A DNA stretch of 53,620 nt from JBOHCT01 sp050699055 (GCA_050699055.1 JBOHCT010000003.1:1-53620); one strand, 5' to 3'; positions 1 through 9,123 are shown, counted from the first letter of the stretch. Notes: a model not told the origin generated them from the letters alone. Program-made: numbers and translations.

Positions 1-32
1 CCCGTGGATCGCCCACCACACTCTAGGATGGC

Positions 33-1847
33 TCAGCTGCCGGACAGCCACATGTTGGTGGGGTCCCCGTCCAACCCGTACGGGTAGGGCAGGAAGTTGT
101 GCACGTGGCTGGACTTGACGGTATACAGCTTCTGCCACAGGATGGGCGCGACCCCGGCGTCCTTCAGCACCTGGACCTCGGCCTGCTGCCACAGGTTGTT
201 GGCCTGCTGCTCGGTCTTCGCGCTGCCCGCCTGTTCGATCAGGCTGTTGACCTTCTGGTTGTGGTAGAAGCCGAAGTCCGTGCCCCAGGTGGCGTCGGAC
301 TTGCTGTAGTTGCTGCTGTCGAACAGCGGCTGGAAGTAGACCCTGGCGTTGGGCCCGTACCAGTCGGGCTGCCAGCCTGGGGTCGCGATGTCCCAGACAC
401 CCCGCCTCGCGGTCGACGCCGCCTCCAGGTAGTCGGAGTAGAAGGCGGCCTGCTGGACCGGCTGCAGCTTGAGGGTGATGCCGGCGCGCTTGAGGCTCGC
501 CTGCAGCGTCTGCGCGACCTTGGGGTGGACGCCCGCGTTGCGGAACACCATCTTGAGGGTCAGCCCGTTGGGGTAGCCGGCCTGCTTCAGCAGCTGCTTG
601 GCCTTCTTGACGTTGCCCTGGCCGTTCTTGCTCGGGTAGGGGCAGAAGTCCTGGTGCGCGTCGCTCGACGGCGGCAGGATCTGGCAGGCGTTGATGTTGA
701 GCTTCGGCCCACCGTAGACCTGCGCGACCGCTGGCTTATTGATGGCGTAGGCGACCGCCTGGCGCACCTTGAGCTTGCTGGTGGCGCCGTTCTCGTTCGG
801 GCTCACCATGTTGAACACGACGTAGGGGTTGAACAGGCCGCTCTTCCAGTACAGGAAGTGCTTGTCGTTGGTCTGCAGCAGCTGCGGCAGCTTCGCGGTC
901 GGCGGCGGCTGGTCCCACTCCAGGTCGGCGGTGCCGGCCATGATCTGCTGGAACGAGGATTGTGGGTTCGCGCCTTCCGTCACCACGACCTTGTTGACGT
1001 AGGCGTGCCGCACGTCGTCGGTGCTCGCCTTCCACGCGGGGTTGCGCTTCAGCGCGATCTGCTTGTTCGGCTCGTAGGTCGTGATCTGGTACGGCCCGTC
1101 GGAGATCGTGTTCTTGCGGAACTTCGCGCCGTCGGGCTTGTACTTCAGGTACTCCTTGGGCGCCGCCGAGGTGAACGGCATCGCCATCATGCTGAGGAAG
1201 TCGGCCGTCGGGTGCTTCAGCGTGATCTGCAGCGTCAGGTTGTTCTTGACCTTGATGCCGCTGACGTCGTTGGACTTGATGTAGTCGGCGATCGCGCTGG
1301 GCGTGCCCTTGACCTTGTGGAAGCCGCCGCAGAACTGCGACATGCCCTTGATCGTGCTCGTGTAGTAGGCGATCCCGCCGCTCGGCATCACCGGGTTGCA
1401 GAGCCGCTTGAAGCCGCGGGCGAAGTCCTTCGCGGTGACCTGCCGCGCGCCGGACGGGGCGTTCCACTTCACGCCCTTCTTGAGGTGGAACGTGTAGGTC
1501 AGGCCGTCCTTGCTGAGCCCGCCGTTCTGCATGGTCGGCACCTGCGTCGCGATGTCCGGCACGATCTTGCCGGCCTTGTTGATGTCGTCGGTGCTCGGCC
1601 ACGTCACGAGCTGCCGGCTGTACGCGCGCTCGAGGGCGAAGGTCGCTGTGTAGTAGGCGCTGGCGGTGTCGATATGGTCGACGTCGCCGGCGCCGATGTA
1701 GTTCAGCGTGCCGCCCTTCTGCGGCTGCCCGCCGCCCGAGGACTGGTTGCCGCCTCCGCCGCCTCCGCCGCCGCAGGCGGCGAGGCCGAGGGCCAGGGCC
1801 GCGCCGACGGCAGTGGCGCAGGCCAGACGCCGTTGTCTTTTCGCCAT
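33..1847 (-). CDS. ABC transporter substrate-binding lipoprotein, peptide/nickel (family 5) type
   Basis: This 604-residue protein is an extracytoplasmic solute-binding protein of the DppA/OppA type. It would deliver peptides or similar solutes to an ABC permease. The N-terminus is a lipoprotein signal: basic MAKRQRR, a hydrophobic run, then lipobox LAAC with the lipidated Cys at residue 25, followed by a glycine-rich tether. The body has the family-5 pattern, including a 'YTFHLKKGVKW' stretch near residue 118 and 'VRQAVAYAINK' around residue 360. Length is normal for the family. No permease or ATPase gene follows within the window; the gene is transcribed toward the left edge, so partners may lie beyond it. 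The substrate cannot be told from sequence. Confidence 0.93.
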   Translation of the reverse strand: MAKRQRRLACATAVGAALALGLAACGGGGGGGGNQSSGGGQPQKGGTLNYIGAGDVDHIDTASAYYTATFALERAYSRQLVTWPSTDDINKAGKIVPDIATQVPTMQNGGLSKDGLTYTFHLKKGVKWNAPSGARQVTAKDFARGFKRLCNPVMPSGGIAYYTSTIKGMSQFCGGFHKVKGTPSAIADYIKSNDVSGIKVKNNLTLQITLKHPTADFLSMMAMPFTSAAPKEYLKYKPDGAKFRKNTISDGPYQITTYEPNKQIALKRNPAWKASTDDVRHAYVNKVVVTEGANPQSSFQQIMAGTADLEWDQPPPTAKLPQLLQTNDKHFLYWKSGLFNPYVVFNMVSPNENGATSKLKVRQAVAYAINKPAVAQVYGGPKLNINACQILPPSSDAHQDFCPYPSKNGQGNVKKAKQLLKQAGYPNGLTLKMVFRNAGVHPKVAQTLQASLKRAGITLKLQPVQQAAFYSDYLEAASTARRGVWDIATPGWQPDWYGPNARVYFQPLFDSSNYSKSDATWGTDFGFYHNQKVNSLIEQAGSAKTEQQANNLWQQAEVQVLKDAGVAPILWQKLYTVKSSHVHNFLPYPYGLDGDPTNMWLSGS

Positions 1848-2005
1848 GTCGTGCCTCCACTTGGTCGGGTAGACCGGAACGGGCTCGGCGGGGCGGGGTC
1901 ACCACGTGGGCGGCCTGCCCGTCTCAGGGGCATCGGTGTGCACCACCGATCCTGTGACCACGCGCGGGTGCCTTGAACCCTCCGTTACCCAACCGTTGAG
2001 GGTGT

Positions 2006-2021
2006 GTCACAAGCTCGTGAC
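2006..2021. promoter_or_regulatory. Inverted repeat in the ABC-lipoprotein upstream region
   Basis: GTCAC and GTGAC arms separated by 6 bp lie about 160 bp upstream of the lipoprotein start, in the 230-bp gap before ino1's 3' end. It could be a regulator site. No regulator is indicated and the arms are short. Confidence 0.25.
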
Positions 2022-2077
2022 GCGGTGCTTACGTCATGACACAGTGTGGTAGCGGGTACGGCGCCCGCGGCCGCCCC

Positions 2078-3157
2078 TCACCGCTCCAGGTCGCCGCGGA
2101 TGAACCTCTCCACCAGATCGCGCGCGACGTCGTCGTGGTACTGCTCGGGCGGCGACTTGAAGAAGTACGACGACGCCGACAGGATCGGCCCACCGATCGA
2201 CCGGTCCTTCGCGATCTTCGCGCACCGGATGGCGTCGATCATGACGCCCGCGGAGTTCGGGGAGTCCCATACCTCCAGCTTGTACTCGAGGTTCAACGGG
2301 ACGTCGCCGAAGGCGCGACCCTCCAGCCGGACGTACGCCCACTTGCGGTCGTCGAGCCAAGCCACGTAGTCGGACGGGCCGATGTGGACGTTGTTCGCGC
2401 CGAGGTCGTGATCGACCTGCGAGGTGACCGCCTGGGTCTTGGACACCTTCTTGGACTCGAGACGCTCGCGCTCGAGCATGTTCATGAAGTCCATGTTGCC
2501 GCCGACGTTGAGCTGCATGGTCCGGTCGAGGATCACTCCGCGGTCCTCGAAGAGCCGTGCCAGCACGCGATGGGTGATCGTGGCGCCGACCTGCGACTTG
2601 ATGTCGTCACCGAGGACCGGTACGCCGGCGTCCTCGAACTTCCGCGCCCACTCGGGCGTGCCCGCGAGGAACACGGGGAGCGCGTTGACGAAGGCCACCC
2701 CGGCGTCGAGGGCGCACTGCGCGTAGAAGAGGGTTGCTTCCTCGGAACCGACGGGGAGATAGCAGGCCAGCACGTCGGCCCCGGTGTCCTTCAACACCTG
2801 AGCCACGTCGACCGGGCGCTCGACCGACTCCTCGACGGTCTCGCGATAGTACTTGCCGAGCCCGTCGAGAGTGTGTCCGCGCCGCACCTGCACGCCCGTC
2901 GGGGGGACATCGCCGATCTTGATGGTGTTGTTCTCGCTGGCGAGGATCGCGTCGGAGAGGTCGAAGCCGACCTTCTTCGCGTCGACGTCGAAGGCCGCGA
3001 CCCACTCGATGTCCCTCACGTGGTACCCGCCGAACTCGACGTGCATGAGCCCTGGCACACGCGACGCGGGATCGGCGTCCTTGTAGTACTCGACGCCCTG
3101 TACGAGGGACGCGGCACAGTTGCCGACACCGACGATGGCTACGCGTACAGAACCCAT
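2078..3157 (-). CDS. ino1: Inositol-3-phosphate synthase
   Basis: This 359-residue protein converts glucose-6-phosphate to 1D-myo-inositol-3-phosphate using tightly bound NAD. In actinomycetes it feeds mycothiol and phosphatidylinositol synthesis. The N-terminal Rossmann segment 'VGVGNCAASLVQGVEYY' and the core 'NVGGNMDFMNML' are those of the short prokaryotic/actinobacterial form, and the length fits. The gene lies 54 bp downstream of a PadR-family gene on the same strand, so the two are probably co-transcribed; PadR linked to ino1 is a conserved actinomycete arrangement. A purine-rich RBS (GGAGCAAC) precedes the ATG. Confidence 0.95.
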   Translation of the reverse strand: MGSVRVAIVGVGNCAASLVQGVEYYKDADPASRVPGLMHVEFGGYHVRDIEWVAAFDVDAKKVGFDLSDAILASENNTIKIGDVPPTGVQVRRGHTLDGLGKYYRETVEESVERPVDVAQVLKDTGADVLACYLPVGSEEATLFYAQCALDAGVAFVNALPVFLAGTPEWARKFEDAGVPVLGDDIKSQVGATITHRVLARLFEDRGVILDRTMQLNVGGNMDFMNMLERERLESKKVSKTQAVTSQVDHDLGANNVHIGPSDYVAWLDDRKWAYVRLEGRAFGDVPLNLEYKLEVWDSPNSAGVMIDAIRCAKIAKDRSIGGPILSASSYFFKSPPEQYHDDVARDLVERFIRGDLER

Positions 3158-3211
3158 CCGGTTGCTCCTTTACAAACTCGGGGCCGGGCGCTCTTAGCGC
3201 CTTCGTGCGCG

Positions 3212-3784
3212 CTACCGGCGGCCCGACCCCACCTCGCGTTGCTCGCGCTGGATGAGTTCGTTCAGCCACCGGACCTCGCGCTCTACCGACTCCAACCCGT
3301 GGCGCTGGAGCTCGAGTGTGTAGGCGTCGAGCCGTTCTCTGGTGCGGGCGAGCGCCGCGCGTACGCTCTCGAGCCGTTCCTGGAGCCGGCTGCGACGTCC
3401 CTCGAGGATCCGCATGCGGACCTCGGCGTCCGTCTTCGCGAAGAACGCGAAGTGAACGCCGAACCCCTCGTCATCCCATGCGGACGGACCCGCATGGGCG
3501 AGGAGCTGATGCAGACGCTCCTTACCGTCCGCGGTCAGCTTGTAGACGATCTTGGACCGTCTGCCGCCCAGCGCGCGTCCTGGGCCGGCCGAGGCCGGAC
3601 CGTCCTCTGTGATAAGTCCGGCGGCGAGCAACTCCTTCAGGCAGGGATACAGCGAGCCGTAGGAGAAGGCCCGGAACGAGCCGAGCAGCGCACCCAGACG
3701 CTTGCGCAGCTCGTAGCCGTGCATTGGCGACTCATGCAGCAGACCGAGGACGGCGAGCTCCAGCACGCCGGAACGGCTGCTCAC
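3212..3784 (-). CDS. PadR-family transcriptional regulator
   Basis: A 190-residue PadR-type winged-helix repressor. The N-terminal domain (about residues 5-90) has the family signature 'LAVLGLLHESPMHGYELRKRLG' pattern and the 'YGSLYPCLKELLAAGLI' recognition helix. The C-terminal part (residues 110-185) is a helical, coiled-coil-like dimerisation region rich in Arg, Glu and Leu. It lies directly upstream of ino1 in the same orientation, so it may control inositol synthesis as well as itself. A near-perfect 21-bp palindrome sits 33 bp upstream of its start and is the obvious operator candidate. The ligand is unknown. Confidence 0.9.
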   Translation of the reverse strand: MSSRSGVLELAVLGLLHESPMHGYELRKRLGALLGSFRAFSYGSLYPCLKELLAAGLITEDGPASAGPGRALGGRRSKIVYKLTADGKERLHQLLAHAGPSAWDDEGFGVHFAFFAKTDAEVRMRILEGRRSRLQERLESVRAALARTRERLDAYTLELQRHGLESVEREVRWLNELIQREQREVGSGRR

Positions 3785-3816
3785 GAGTCACCCTCCCGCC
3801 GGTGAACTCTCGTAGC

Positions 3817-3837
3817 GATGTATCGATTCGATGCATC
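3817..3837. promoter_or_regulatory. Palindromic operator candidate upstream of the PadR-ino1 unit
   Basis: A 21-bp palindrome with arms of the form GATGyATCGA / TCGATrCATC matches its reverse complement except at the centre and one symmetric pair. It lies 33-53 bp upstream of the PadR start. A possible -10 box (TATCTT on the minus strand) sits immediately upstream of it. Position and symmetry suit autorepression by the PadR protein; this is inference. Confidence 0.55.
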
Positions 3838-3908
3838 TGTAAGATACGACGCCGGGTCGGCTGGCGCAAGTCGCGGGGCGGCCATGTTCGGCCGCGACGG
3901 CGGCCGCC

Positions 3909-3952
3909 GAGCCCCGCGAGGTTCACAGACGAGCCCCGCGAGGTTCACAGAC
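3909..3952. repeat. Exact 22-bp tandem duplication
   Basis: Two perfect head-to-tail copies of a 22-bp unit that starts GAGCCCCGCGAGGTTCAC lie in the gap between the divergent PadR and DUF5318 genes, just upstream of the DUF5318 promoter. A 14-bp part of the unit recurs in inverted orientation after nadC (about 16141). The function is unknown; it may be a slippage duplication. Confidence 0.7.
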
Positions 3953-3994
3953 GAGCACTGAGATCGCGCACCTGGCGTTCCCGAAGATGCGTCG

Positions 3995-4000
3995 TAGTCT
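3995..4000 (+). promoter_or_regulatory. -10 box for leaderless DUF5318 gene
   Basis: TAGTCT fits the actinobacterial TANNNT -10 consensus and ends 7 nt before the GTG at 4008. No Shine-Dalgarno sequence is present. This is the classic leaderless arrangement and supports the 4008 start over the upstream ATG at 3987. Confidence 0.55.
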
Positions 4001-4007
4001 GGCGGAC

Positions 4008-4403
4008 GTGTGGTCGAGACGAGCGGTCGTTGACTACGGTCTGGCGCGGCGCGCGACCCTGGCGTCGTTGTTCCGCGGGCAGTCCACGACCGCCGACGTC
4101 TGCGACGCCCATCCCTATCTCCTGCGCGCCGCCAAGCACCATGGTGAGCCGACGAGCAAGGTCTGCCCGGTGTGCCGGGGCGAGCGGCTGACCCACGTCA
4201 CCTACGTCTACGGAGACGAACTCGGACAGTATGCGGGCCGGGTCAAGCAGACCCGAGAACTGGCCGAGATGGCCGGCGAATACGGGGAATTCCGCGTGTA
4301 CGTCGTCGAGGTCTGCCAGGGTTGTGAATGGAACCACCTGACCCTCTCGTACGTCCTAGGCACGGGTGAGCCTCGCCGCCGTCGGCGTGCGGCCGACGAG
4401 TGA
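4008..4403 (+). CDS. DUF5318 family protein
   Basis: A conserved actinobacterial protein of unknown function, 131 residues from the preferred GTG start. It begins V/M-WSRRAVVDYGLARRATL and contains 'VCDAHPYLLRAAKHHG' and the highly conserved 'VTYVYGDELGQ'. Two CxxC pairs (VCPVCRGE and VCQGCEWNH) suggest a small zinc-ribbon fold. An ATG at 3987 would add seven residues, but family members begin at MWS and the -10 box at 3995 favours 4008. It lies just before the penicillin-binding protein gene in the same direction, as in other actinomycetes, which hints at a link to envelope growth. Confidence 0.88.
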   Translation: MWSRRAVVDYGLARRATLASLFRGQSTTADVCDAHPYLLRAAKHHGEPTSKVCPVCRGERLTHVTYVYGDELGQYAGRVKQTRELAEMAGEYGEFRVYVVEVCQGCEWNHLTLSYVLGTGEPRRRRRAADE

Positions 4404-4456
4404 GTGTCGTGTAGGTTTCCGCCGTCAGGCCCTGTAGTCCCACCCAGCGAGGGCGT

Positions 4457-6643
4457 GTGAGTACCAGGAGCCACCGCAAGACCAGCGAGCAAGGCCGTCG
4501 CCGCCTGCTTCCCTCGTGGAAGGCCCTTGGCGGCATGGTCCTGCTGGCCTTCGGGTGTGTGTGCGTCATGGTCGGGGTGGCTTATGCGATGACGCCGATC
4601 CCGGAGCCCCATGACCTCGCGAAGGCGCAGTCGAGCGTCTTCACGTTCCGGGGCGGCGCCCCGCTCGGGAGGATCGGTGCCCGCGACCGCACCATGGTGC
4701 CGTTGTCCCGCGTGCCCGACCATGTACAGAGGGCCGTGGTCGCCGCCGAGAATCGCACCTTTTACTTCGACCCCGGGGTGTCGGTCTCCGGTATCGGACG
4801 GGCGCTGTGGGCCGACCTCACCGGCGGCGAGCTCCAGGGCGGGTCGACCATCACCCAGCAGTACGCCAAGATCGCCTTCCTCACCCAGGAGCGCACGATC
4901 ACGCGCAAGGTGAAGGAGCTGTTCGTCGCCGTCAAGCTCGACCGTGAGCGGTCGAAGGACGAGATCCTGCACGACTACCTCAACACGATCTACTTCGGAC
5001 GCGGCGCCTACGGCGTCCAGGCCGCCTCGCAGGCGTACTTCCGCAAGGACGTCAACCAGCTGAACGTGAGCCAGGGCGCGTTCCTCGCCGCGGTGCTCAA
5101 CTCGCCGGGCAACTACGATCCCGCCAACGGGAAGGCTGCGGCGAGGGCCGCCCACGCGCGCTGGCACTATGTCGTCGACGGCATGGTCGAGGAGGGATGG
5201 CTGACCAAGGCGAAGGCGCGGAAGCTCTCCTTCCCGAAGGTCCTGCCGCCGCCCGCTGACGAGAACGCCTTCGCCGGCCCGCGCGGTTATCTGATCGCCC
5301 GCGCGATCGAGGAGCTCAAGGCCATGGGCTACTCCGAGCAGGACATTCGCAGCGGCGGCCTGCACGTCCGCACGACGTTCGACCGCCGGATGCAGCGCGA
5401 CGCGGTCGACGCCGTTCGCGAGACGCTTCCCCCAAGCCTGCCCAAGAAGATCCAGACGGGGCTCGTCTCCGTCAAGCCCGGCACCGGCGAGGTGCTCGCG
5501 ATGTATGGTGGACGCAACTACCTGAAGCATCAATACGGCAACGTCTACGACGCGCAGGCGCAGCCCGGCTCGTCGTTCAAGGCCTACGACCTCGCGGCTG
5601 CCCTGCGCGAGGGCATCGGGCTGAAGAGCCGTTTCGACGGCCACTCGCCGCAGACGTTCGGCCACTGGACGGTCCACAACGACGCGGGCGAGCAGTTCGG
5701 AATGATCGACCTGATCACCGGGATGGCCCACTCCGTCAACACGGTGTACGCCCAGGTAGGGCTCAAGGCCGGCATCGACAACGTCATCGACGCCGCAGCG
5801 GACGCGGGCCTGCCCCAGACGAAGACAGCCCTGCCGCACCAGAAGGCGCTCCTCCTCGGCGCGGGCTTCATCCATCCGATCACCCAGGCGGCGGGCTACG
5901 CGACGTTCGCGTCGGGCGGCGTCTACGCCAAGCCCCACGTCATCCTCGATGTGCGTGACGCGCAGGGCAATATTCTCGACAGGGTGCGGCCCAATACCCG
6001 CCGGGCGTTCAGCAAAGACATCACAGCCGACGTCACGTACGCGTTGCAGTCGGTGCTGAAGGAAGGCACCGGCGCGGCCGCCGCGCTTCCCGACCGCCCT
6101 GCCGCTGGCAAGACGGGGACAGCCTCGCAGAGCCGGGCCGCGTGGTTCGTCGGCTACACCCCGCAGCTCTCCACGGCCGTGGCCATGTTCAAGCCCCAGA
6201 ACGGCCCCCTGCAAGACATCCCAGGTGTGGGTGACATTTACGGCGCTACGCTCCCCGCCCCCATCTGGCAGTCCTTCATGGAGAAGGCCAGTGAGGACAT
6301 GCCCGTCAAGCCGTTCCCCGACCCCGTGTGGGTGGGCCACACCCTGAACCCCCCGCCGCCTTCCCCGACGGCGGAGCCGTCTACCGAGAGCCCCACACCG
6401 CTTCCTTCTGGATCCGAGCCGCCGCGCAGCCCCTTCCCGACCCCGTCGGAGCCCGAGCCACCGACGACGCAGTCGCCGAGCCCACCGCCATCGCCGCCGG
6501 GGCAGTCCCCCTCGCCGTCGGGCACGTGCTGGCCGTGGAACTGTGATAAGAGTGGTGGAGCCGGGGGCGGCAACGGCCGCGGCGGTGCCGGGGGCGAGAA
6601 GACCGGCGGAGGTCAGAAGCAGAGCGCGGGCCGGGAACCTTAG
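4457..6643 (+). CDS. Bifunctional penicillin-binding protein (transglycosylase/transpeptidase, PBP1 type)
   Basis: A 728-residue class A PBP that polymerises and cross-links peptidoglycan. It has a short cytoplasmic basic N-terminus and one membrane anchor (about residues 24-46). The GT51 transglycosylase domain (about 70-240) has catalytic Glu98 in AENRTFY and the QGGSTITQQYAK motif. The transpeptidase domain has S372-S-F-K, S426-V-N and K552-T-G. The last 120 residues are a Pro/Ser/Thr-rich and then Gly-rich low-complexity tail that probably lies in the wall. The GTG start follows a GCGAGGG RBS. The gene runs almost directly into two membrane glycosyltransferase genes. Confidence 0.95.
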   Translation: MSTRSHRKTSEQGRRRLLPSWKALGGMVLLAFGCVCVMVGVAYAMTPIPEPHDLAKAQSSVFTFRGGAPLGRIGARDRTMVPLSRVPDHVQRAVVAAENRTFYFDPGVSVSGIGRALWADLTGGELQGGSTITQQYAKIAFLTQERTITRKVKELFVAVKLDRERSKDEILHDYLNTIYFGRGAYGVQAASQAYFRKDVNQLNVSQGAFLAAVLNSPGNYDPANGKAAARAAHARWHYVVDGMVEEGWLTKAKARKLSFPKVLPPPADENAFAGPRGYLIARAIEELKAMGYSEQDIRSGGLHVRTTFDRRMQRDAVDAVRETLPPSLPKKIQTGLVSVKPGTGEVLAMYGGRNYLKHQYGNVYDAQAQPGSSFKAYDLAAALREGIGLKSRFDGHSPQTFGHWTVHNDAGEQFGMIDLITGMAHSVNTVYAQVGLKAGIDNVIDAAADAGLPQTKTALPHQKALLLGAGFIHPITQAAGYATFASGGVYAKPHVILDVRDAQGNILDRVRPNTRRAFSKDITADVTYALQSVLKEGTGAAAALPDRPAAGKTGTASQSRAAWFVGYTPQLSTAVAMFKPQNGPLQDIPGVGDIYGATLPAPIWQSFMEKASEDMPVKPFPDPVWVGHTLNPPPPSPTAEPSTESPTPLPSGSEPPRSPFPTPSEPEPPTTQSPSPPPSPPGQSPSPSGTCWPWNCDKSGGAGGGNGRGGAGGEKTGGGQKQSAGREP

Positions 6644-6646
6644 GGA

Positions 6647-7978
6647 GTGTCTCGCGGGGGGCTGTCCCTGTCGTTCGCGAGGGCCGAGGGACGTACGGGC
6701 GTCTCCGCCGCGCGAAGCGGCGGCGTCGCCGTGACGGCGCTGCTATTCGTCGCGCTGTTGGTGTGTGCTGTCGGGTTCGCCCAGAAGCTGCCGTGCTGGG
6801 CCGGGGGGTGGAACCTCCCGGCGTTCCCGTACAACCACGCCTGCTACACCGACATCTACCCCCTGTATTTCGCGGAGGGCCTGGCCCGCGGTGACGTGCC
6901 GTACCTTGATCACCCGGTGGAGTACCCGGTCCTGATCGGCGCGGTCATGGGGGTGACGGCGGCGGTCGTGGCCCCGTTCGGGGACGCGGCGGTGCGGGGC
7001 ACTGCTTTCTATGACGTCAACACCGCCCTGCTCACGCTCTGCGCGCTCGCGGCCGTGGCCGCCACGGCGCGGCTGGTCGGGACCCGGCGAGGGGCGACCC
7101 TCATGCTCGCCGCGTCTCCCGGGCTCGCGCTCGCCGCCTTCATCAACTGGGATCTGCTCGCCGCCGCCCTGACGGCCGTCGCGATGCTCGCCTGGGCACG
7201 CGAGCGTCCGGTCGCCGCCGGCGTCCTGCTCGGCCTCGCGACCGCGACCAAGTTCTATCCGGTGCTGCTGCTCGGACCGCTGTTCATCCTGTGCCTGCGC
7301 GCGCGGCGGCTGCGGTCGTTCGCCTCCGCTCTCGCCGGGACGGCCGTGGCGTGGCTCGTCGTGAACCTGCCCGTCTACATCGCCAGCCCGGACGCCTGGG
7401 CACACTTCTACGCGTTCAGCGGGCAGCGGGGGGCGGACTGGGGCTCGGTCTGGTACGCGCTGGAACTCGTCGGCGCCGGGGTTCCGGGAGGACTCGGCAC
7501 GCTGAATATCGTCGGCGCCGCCTGCTTTCTCGCGTGCTGCCTCGCCATCGCGGCGTTGGGCCTCGCGGCACCCCGTCGGCCGAGGCTTCCGCAGCTGGTC
7601 TTTCTGACCCTTGCTGCCTTCCTGCTCACGAACAAGGTGTGGTCGCCCCAGTACGTCATCTGGCTGCTCCCGCTCGTCGTGCTCGTCCGGCCGCGTCTGC
7701 CGGCGTACCTCACCTGGCAGACGGCCGTCGTGGGGTACTTCTTCGCGATCTGGTCCTACCTTCTTGGCGTTGTGCAGCACGGCCACGGCGGACTCGACCC
7801 GACCCTCTACGCGACGGCAGTGTTCGCCCGCGCGGGCGCCGTGCTCCTTCTGGCCGCTGTCGTGGTCTGGAACATCCTGCGGCCGGACAGCGACCTCGTC
7901 AGGGCCGACGGGACCGATGACCCCGCCGGTGGGGTCCTCGATGGCGCGCGTGATCGGTCGGCGGCGGTGCCCTCGTGA
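6647..7978 (+). CDS. Polytopic glycosyltransferase, GT87-like (DUF2029)
   Basis: A 443-residue integral membrane protein with roughly ten to eleven predicted hydrophobic segments. It resembles polyprenyl-phosphate-mannose-dependent GT-C enzymes of the GT87/DUF2029 family, which decorate lipoglycans on the outer face of the membrane. Supporting motifs are the acidic first loop ('YTDIYPLYFAEGL...YLDHPVEYPV'), 'WDLLAA' and 'TKFYPVLLLGPLF'. It starts with GTG three bases after the PBP stop and its stop overlaps the next gene's start, so the three genes form one operon. The acceptor is not predictable. Confidence 0.85.
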   Translation: MSRGGLSLSFARAEGRTGVSAARSGGVAVTALLFVALLVCAVGFAQKLPCWAGGWNLPAFPYNHACYTDIYPLYFAEGLARGDVPYLDHPVEYPVLIGAVMGVTAAVVAPFGDAAVRGTAFYDVNTALLTLCALAAVAATARLVGTRRGATLMLAASPGLALAAFINWDLLAAALTAVAMLAWARERPVAAGVLLGLATATKFYPVLLLGPLFILCLRARRLRSFASALAGTAVAWLVVNLPVYIASPDAWAHFYAFSGQRGADWGSVWYALELVGAGVPGGLGTLNIVGAACFLACCLAIAALGLAAPRRPRLPQLVFLTLAAFLLTNKVWSPQYVIWLLPLVVLVRPRLPAYLTWQTAVVGYFFAIWSYLLGVVQHGHGGLDPTLYATAVFARAGAVLLLAAVVVWNILRPDSDLVRADGTDDPAGGVLDGARDRSAAVPS

Positions 7979-9123
7979 CACGGCTGGCCCGCGAGGAGGT
8001 GCGGCCGAGGAGCGTACGGTCCGCGGTGGGCGCGCGTTTCGCCCGTACGGATCGGTGGGCCCTCGGCGCGTGGCTGCTGACTCGTGTAGGTCTGGTGTTC
8101 CTGACCCTCGCGAGCGGGGTCGTGCTCGCCGGGCAGAGCGGCTTCCTCGAGCGGTGGGACCGCTGGGACACCCGGCTGTTCGTGGAGATCGCCCGCTACG
8201 GCTATGCCGGCAACCCGGCCGAGCCGCCCGATCCCGGGCTGCCCGGGTTCTTTCCCGGTCTGCCGCTCGCCCTGCGGGCGGCGCACACGATCATTCCGGA
8301 TTGGACAGCCGCGGGCCTCTCGATCTCGTTCGTCGCGGGTGCGGTCGCGATGGTGGCTCTCGCCCGGCTCGGAGACCTGGAGGGCACGCCGGGCGCCGGG
8401 ACCTGGTCCGCTGTCTTGCTGATGCTGTCGCCGTGGGCGGTGTTTCTGGCGGCCGGTTACAGCGAGGCGCTGTTCCTCGCGTTCGCGCTGCCGGCCTGGC
8501 TGTCCGCGCGCCGCGGGCGTTGGTGGGCCGCCGGGCTGCTCGCGGCCGCCGCGTCCGCTGTGCGCGTCACGGGGCTGTTCCTCGCCGCGGGCCTGATCGT
8601 CCGTTTCCTCCTGCGGGGCGAGTGGCGTCGCCCGGCCAACGCGCCGTGGCTGGCGGTACCGTTCCTCTCGCCGGCCCTCTACCTGCTGTACCAGTACGCA
8701 CGGACGGGGGATCCGCTCGCCTGGCAGCACGCTGAAGAGGCCGGGTGGGGACGGGAGCTGGTCTGGCCGTGGCAGTCGTTCATGACCACGTGGCACGCGG
8801 CGTTCGACGTTCATAACCAGTTCACGTGGTCGTTTCGGGCGGAGCTGGTCGCCGCGGCCGTCGGGGTGGCTCTGACGGTCTGGCTCCTCGTGAGCCGGCG
8901 CTTCGACGAAGGCGTGTACGTGGGCGGTCAGGTGCTGGCGCTGGTCACGTCGGCCTTCTACCTGTCGATCCCGCGGGCGGCGCTGTTGTGGTGGCCGCTG
9001 TGGCTGCTCGTCGGCCGTGCCGCGTCCCGGCGGTGGTGGGTGGGAGCCGTGTACGTCGCGGCCTCCACACCGCTCATGGTGGTGATCGCGCTGACCTTCC
9101 TGCGCGGCGCCTGGGCCGGCTGA
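7975..9123 (+). CDS. Mannosyltransferase, PIG-V-like GT-C membrane protein
   Basis: A 382-residue polytopic membrane protein resembling the actinobacterial PIG-V/mannosyltransferase family. The first extracytoplasmic loop has 'FLERWDRWDTRLFVEIARYGY', where the paired WD motif matches the metal/sugar-phosphate binding Asp pattern of GT-C enzymes. Later segments include 'FFPGLPLALR', 'AAGYSEALFLAF' and 'PRAALLWWPLW'. The GTG start overlaps the preceding gene's TGA by four bases, which indicates translational coupling. It probably acts with the preceding GT87-like protein on a cell-envelope glycan. Confidence 0.83.
   Translation: MTRLAREEVRPRSVRSAVGARFARTDRWALGAWLLTRVGLVFLTLASGVVLAGQSGFLERWDRWDTRLFVEIARYGYAGNPAEPPDPGLPGFFPGLPLALRAAHTIIPDWTAAGLSISFVAGAVAMVALARLGDLEGTPGAGTWSAVLLMLSPWAVFLAAGYSEALFLAFALPAWLSARRGRWWAAGLLAAAASAVRVTGLFLAAGLIVRFLLRGEWRRPANAPWLAVPFLSPALYLLYQYARTGDPLAWQHAEEAGWGRELVWPWQSFMTTWHAAFDVHNQFTWSFRAELVAAAVGVALTVWLLVSRRFDEGVYVGGQVLALVTSAFYLSIPRAALLWWPLWLLVGRAASRRWWVGAVYVAASTPLMVVIALTFLRGAWAG

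Noticed and set aside
99..1976. A 625-codon open frame on the plus strand across the ABC lipoprotein gene
   Set aside because: It is antisense to a clear lipoprotein gene, has Leu/Val/Arg/Gly-rich shadow composition and no domain.
2036..3805. A 589-codon plus-strand frame across ino1 and padR
   Set aside because: It is the complement-frame shadow of two well-supported genes.
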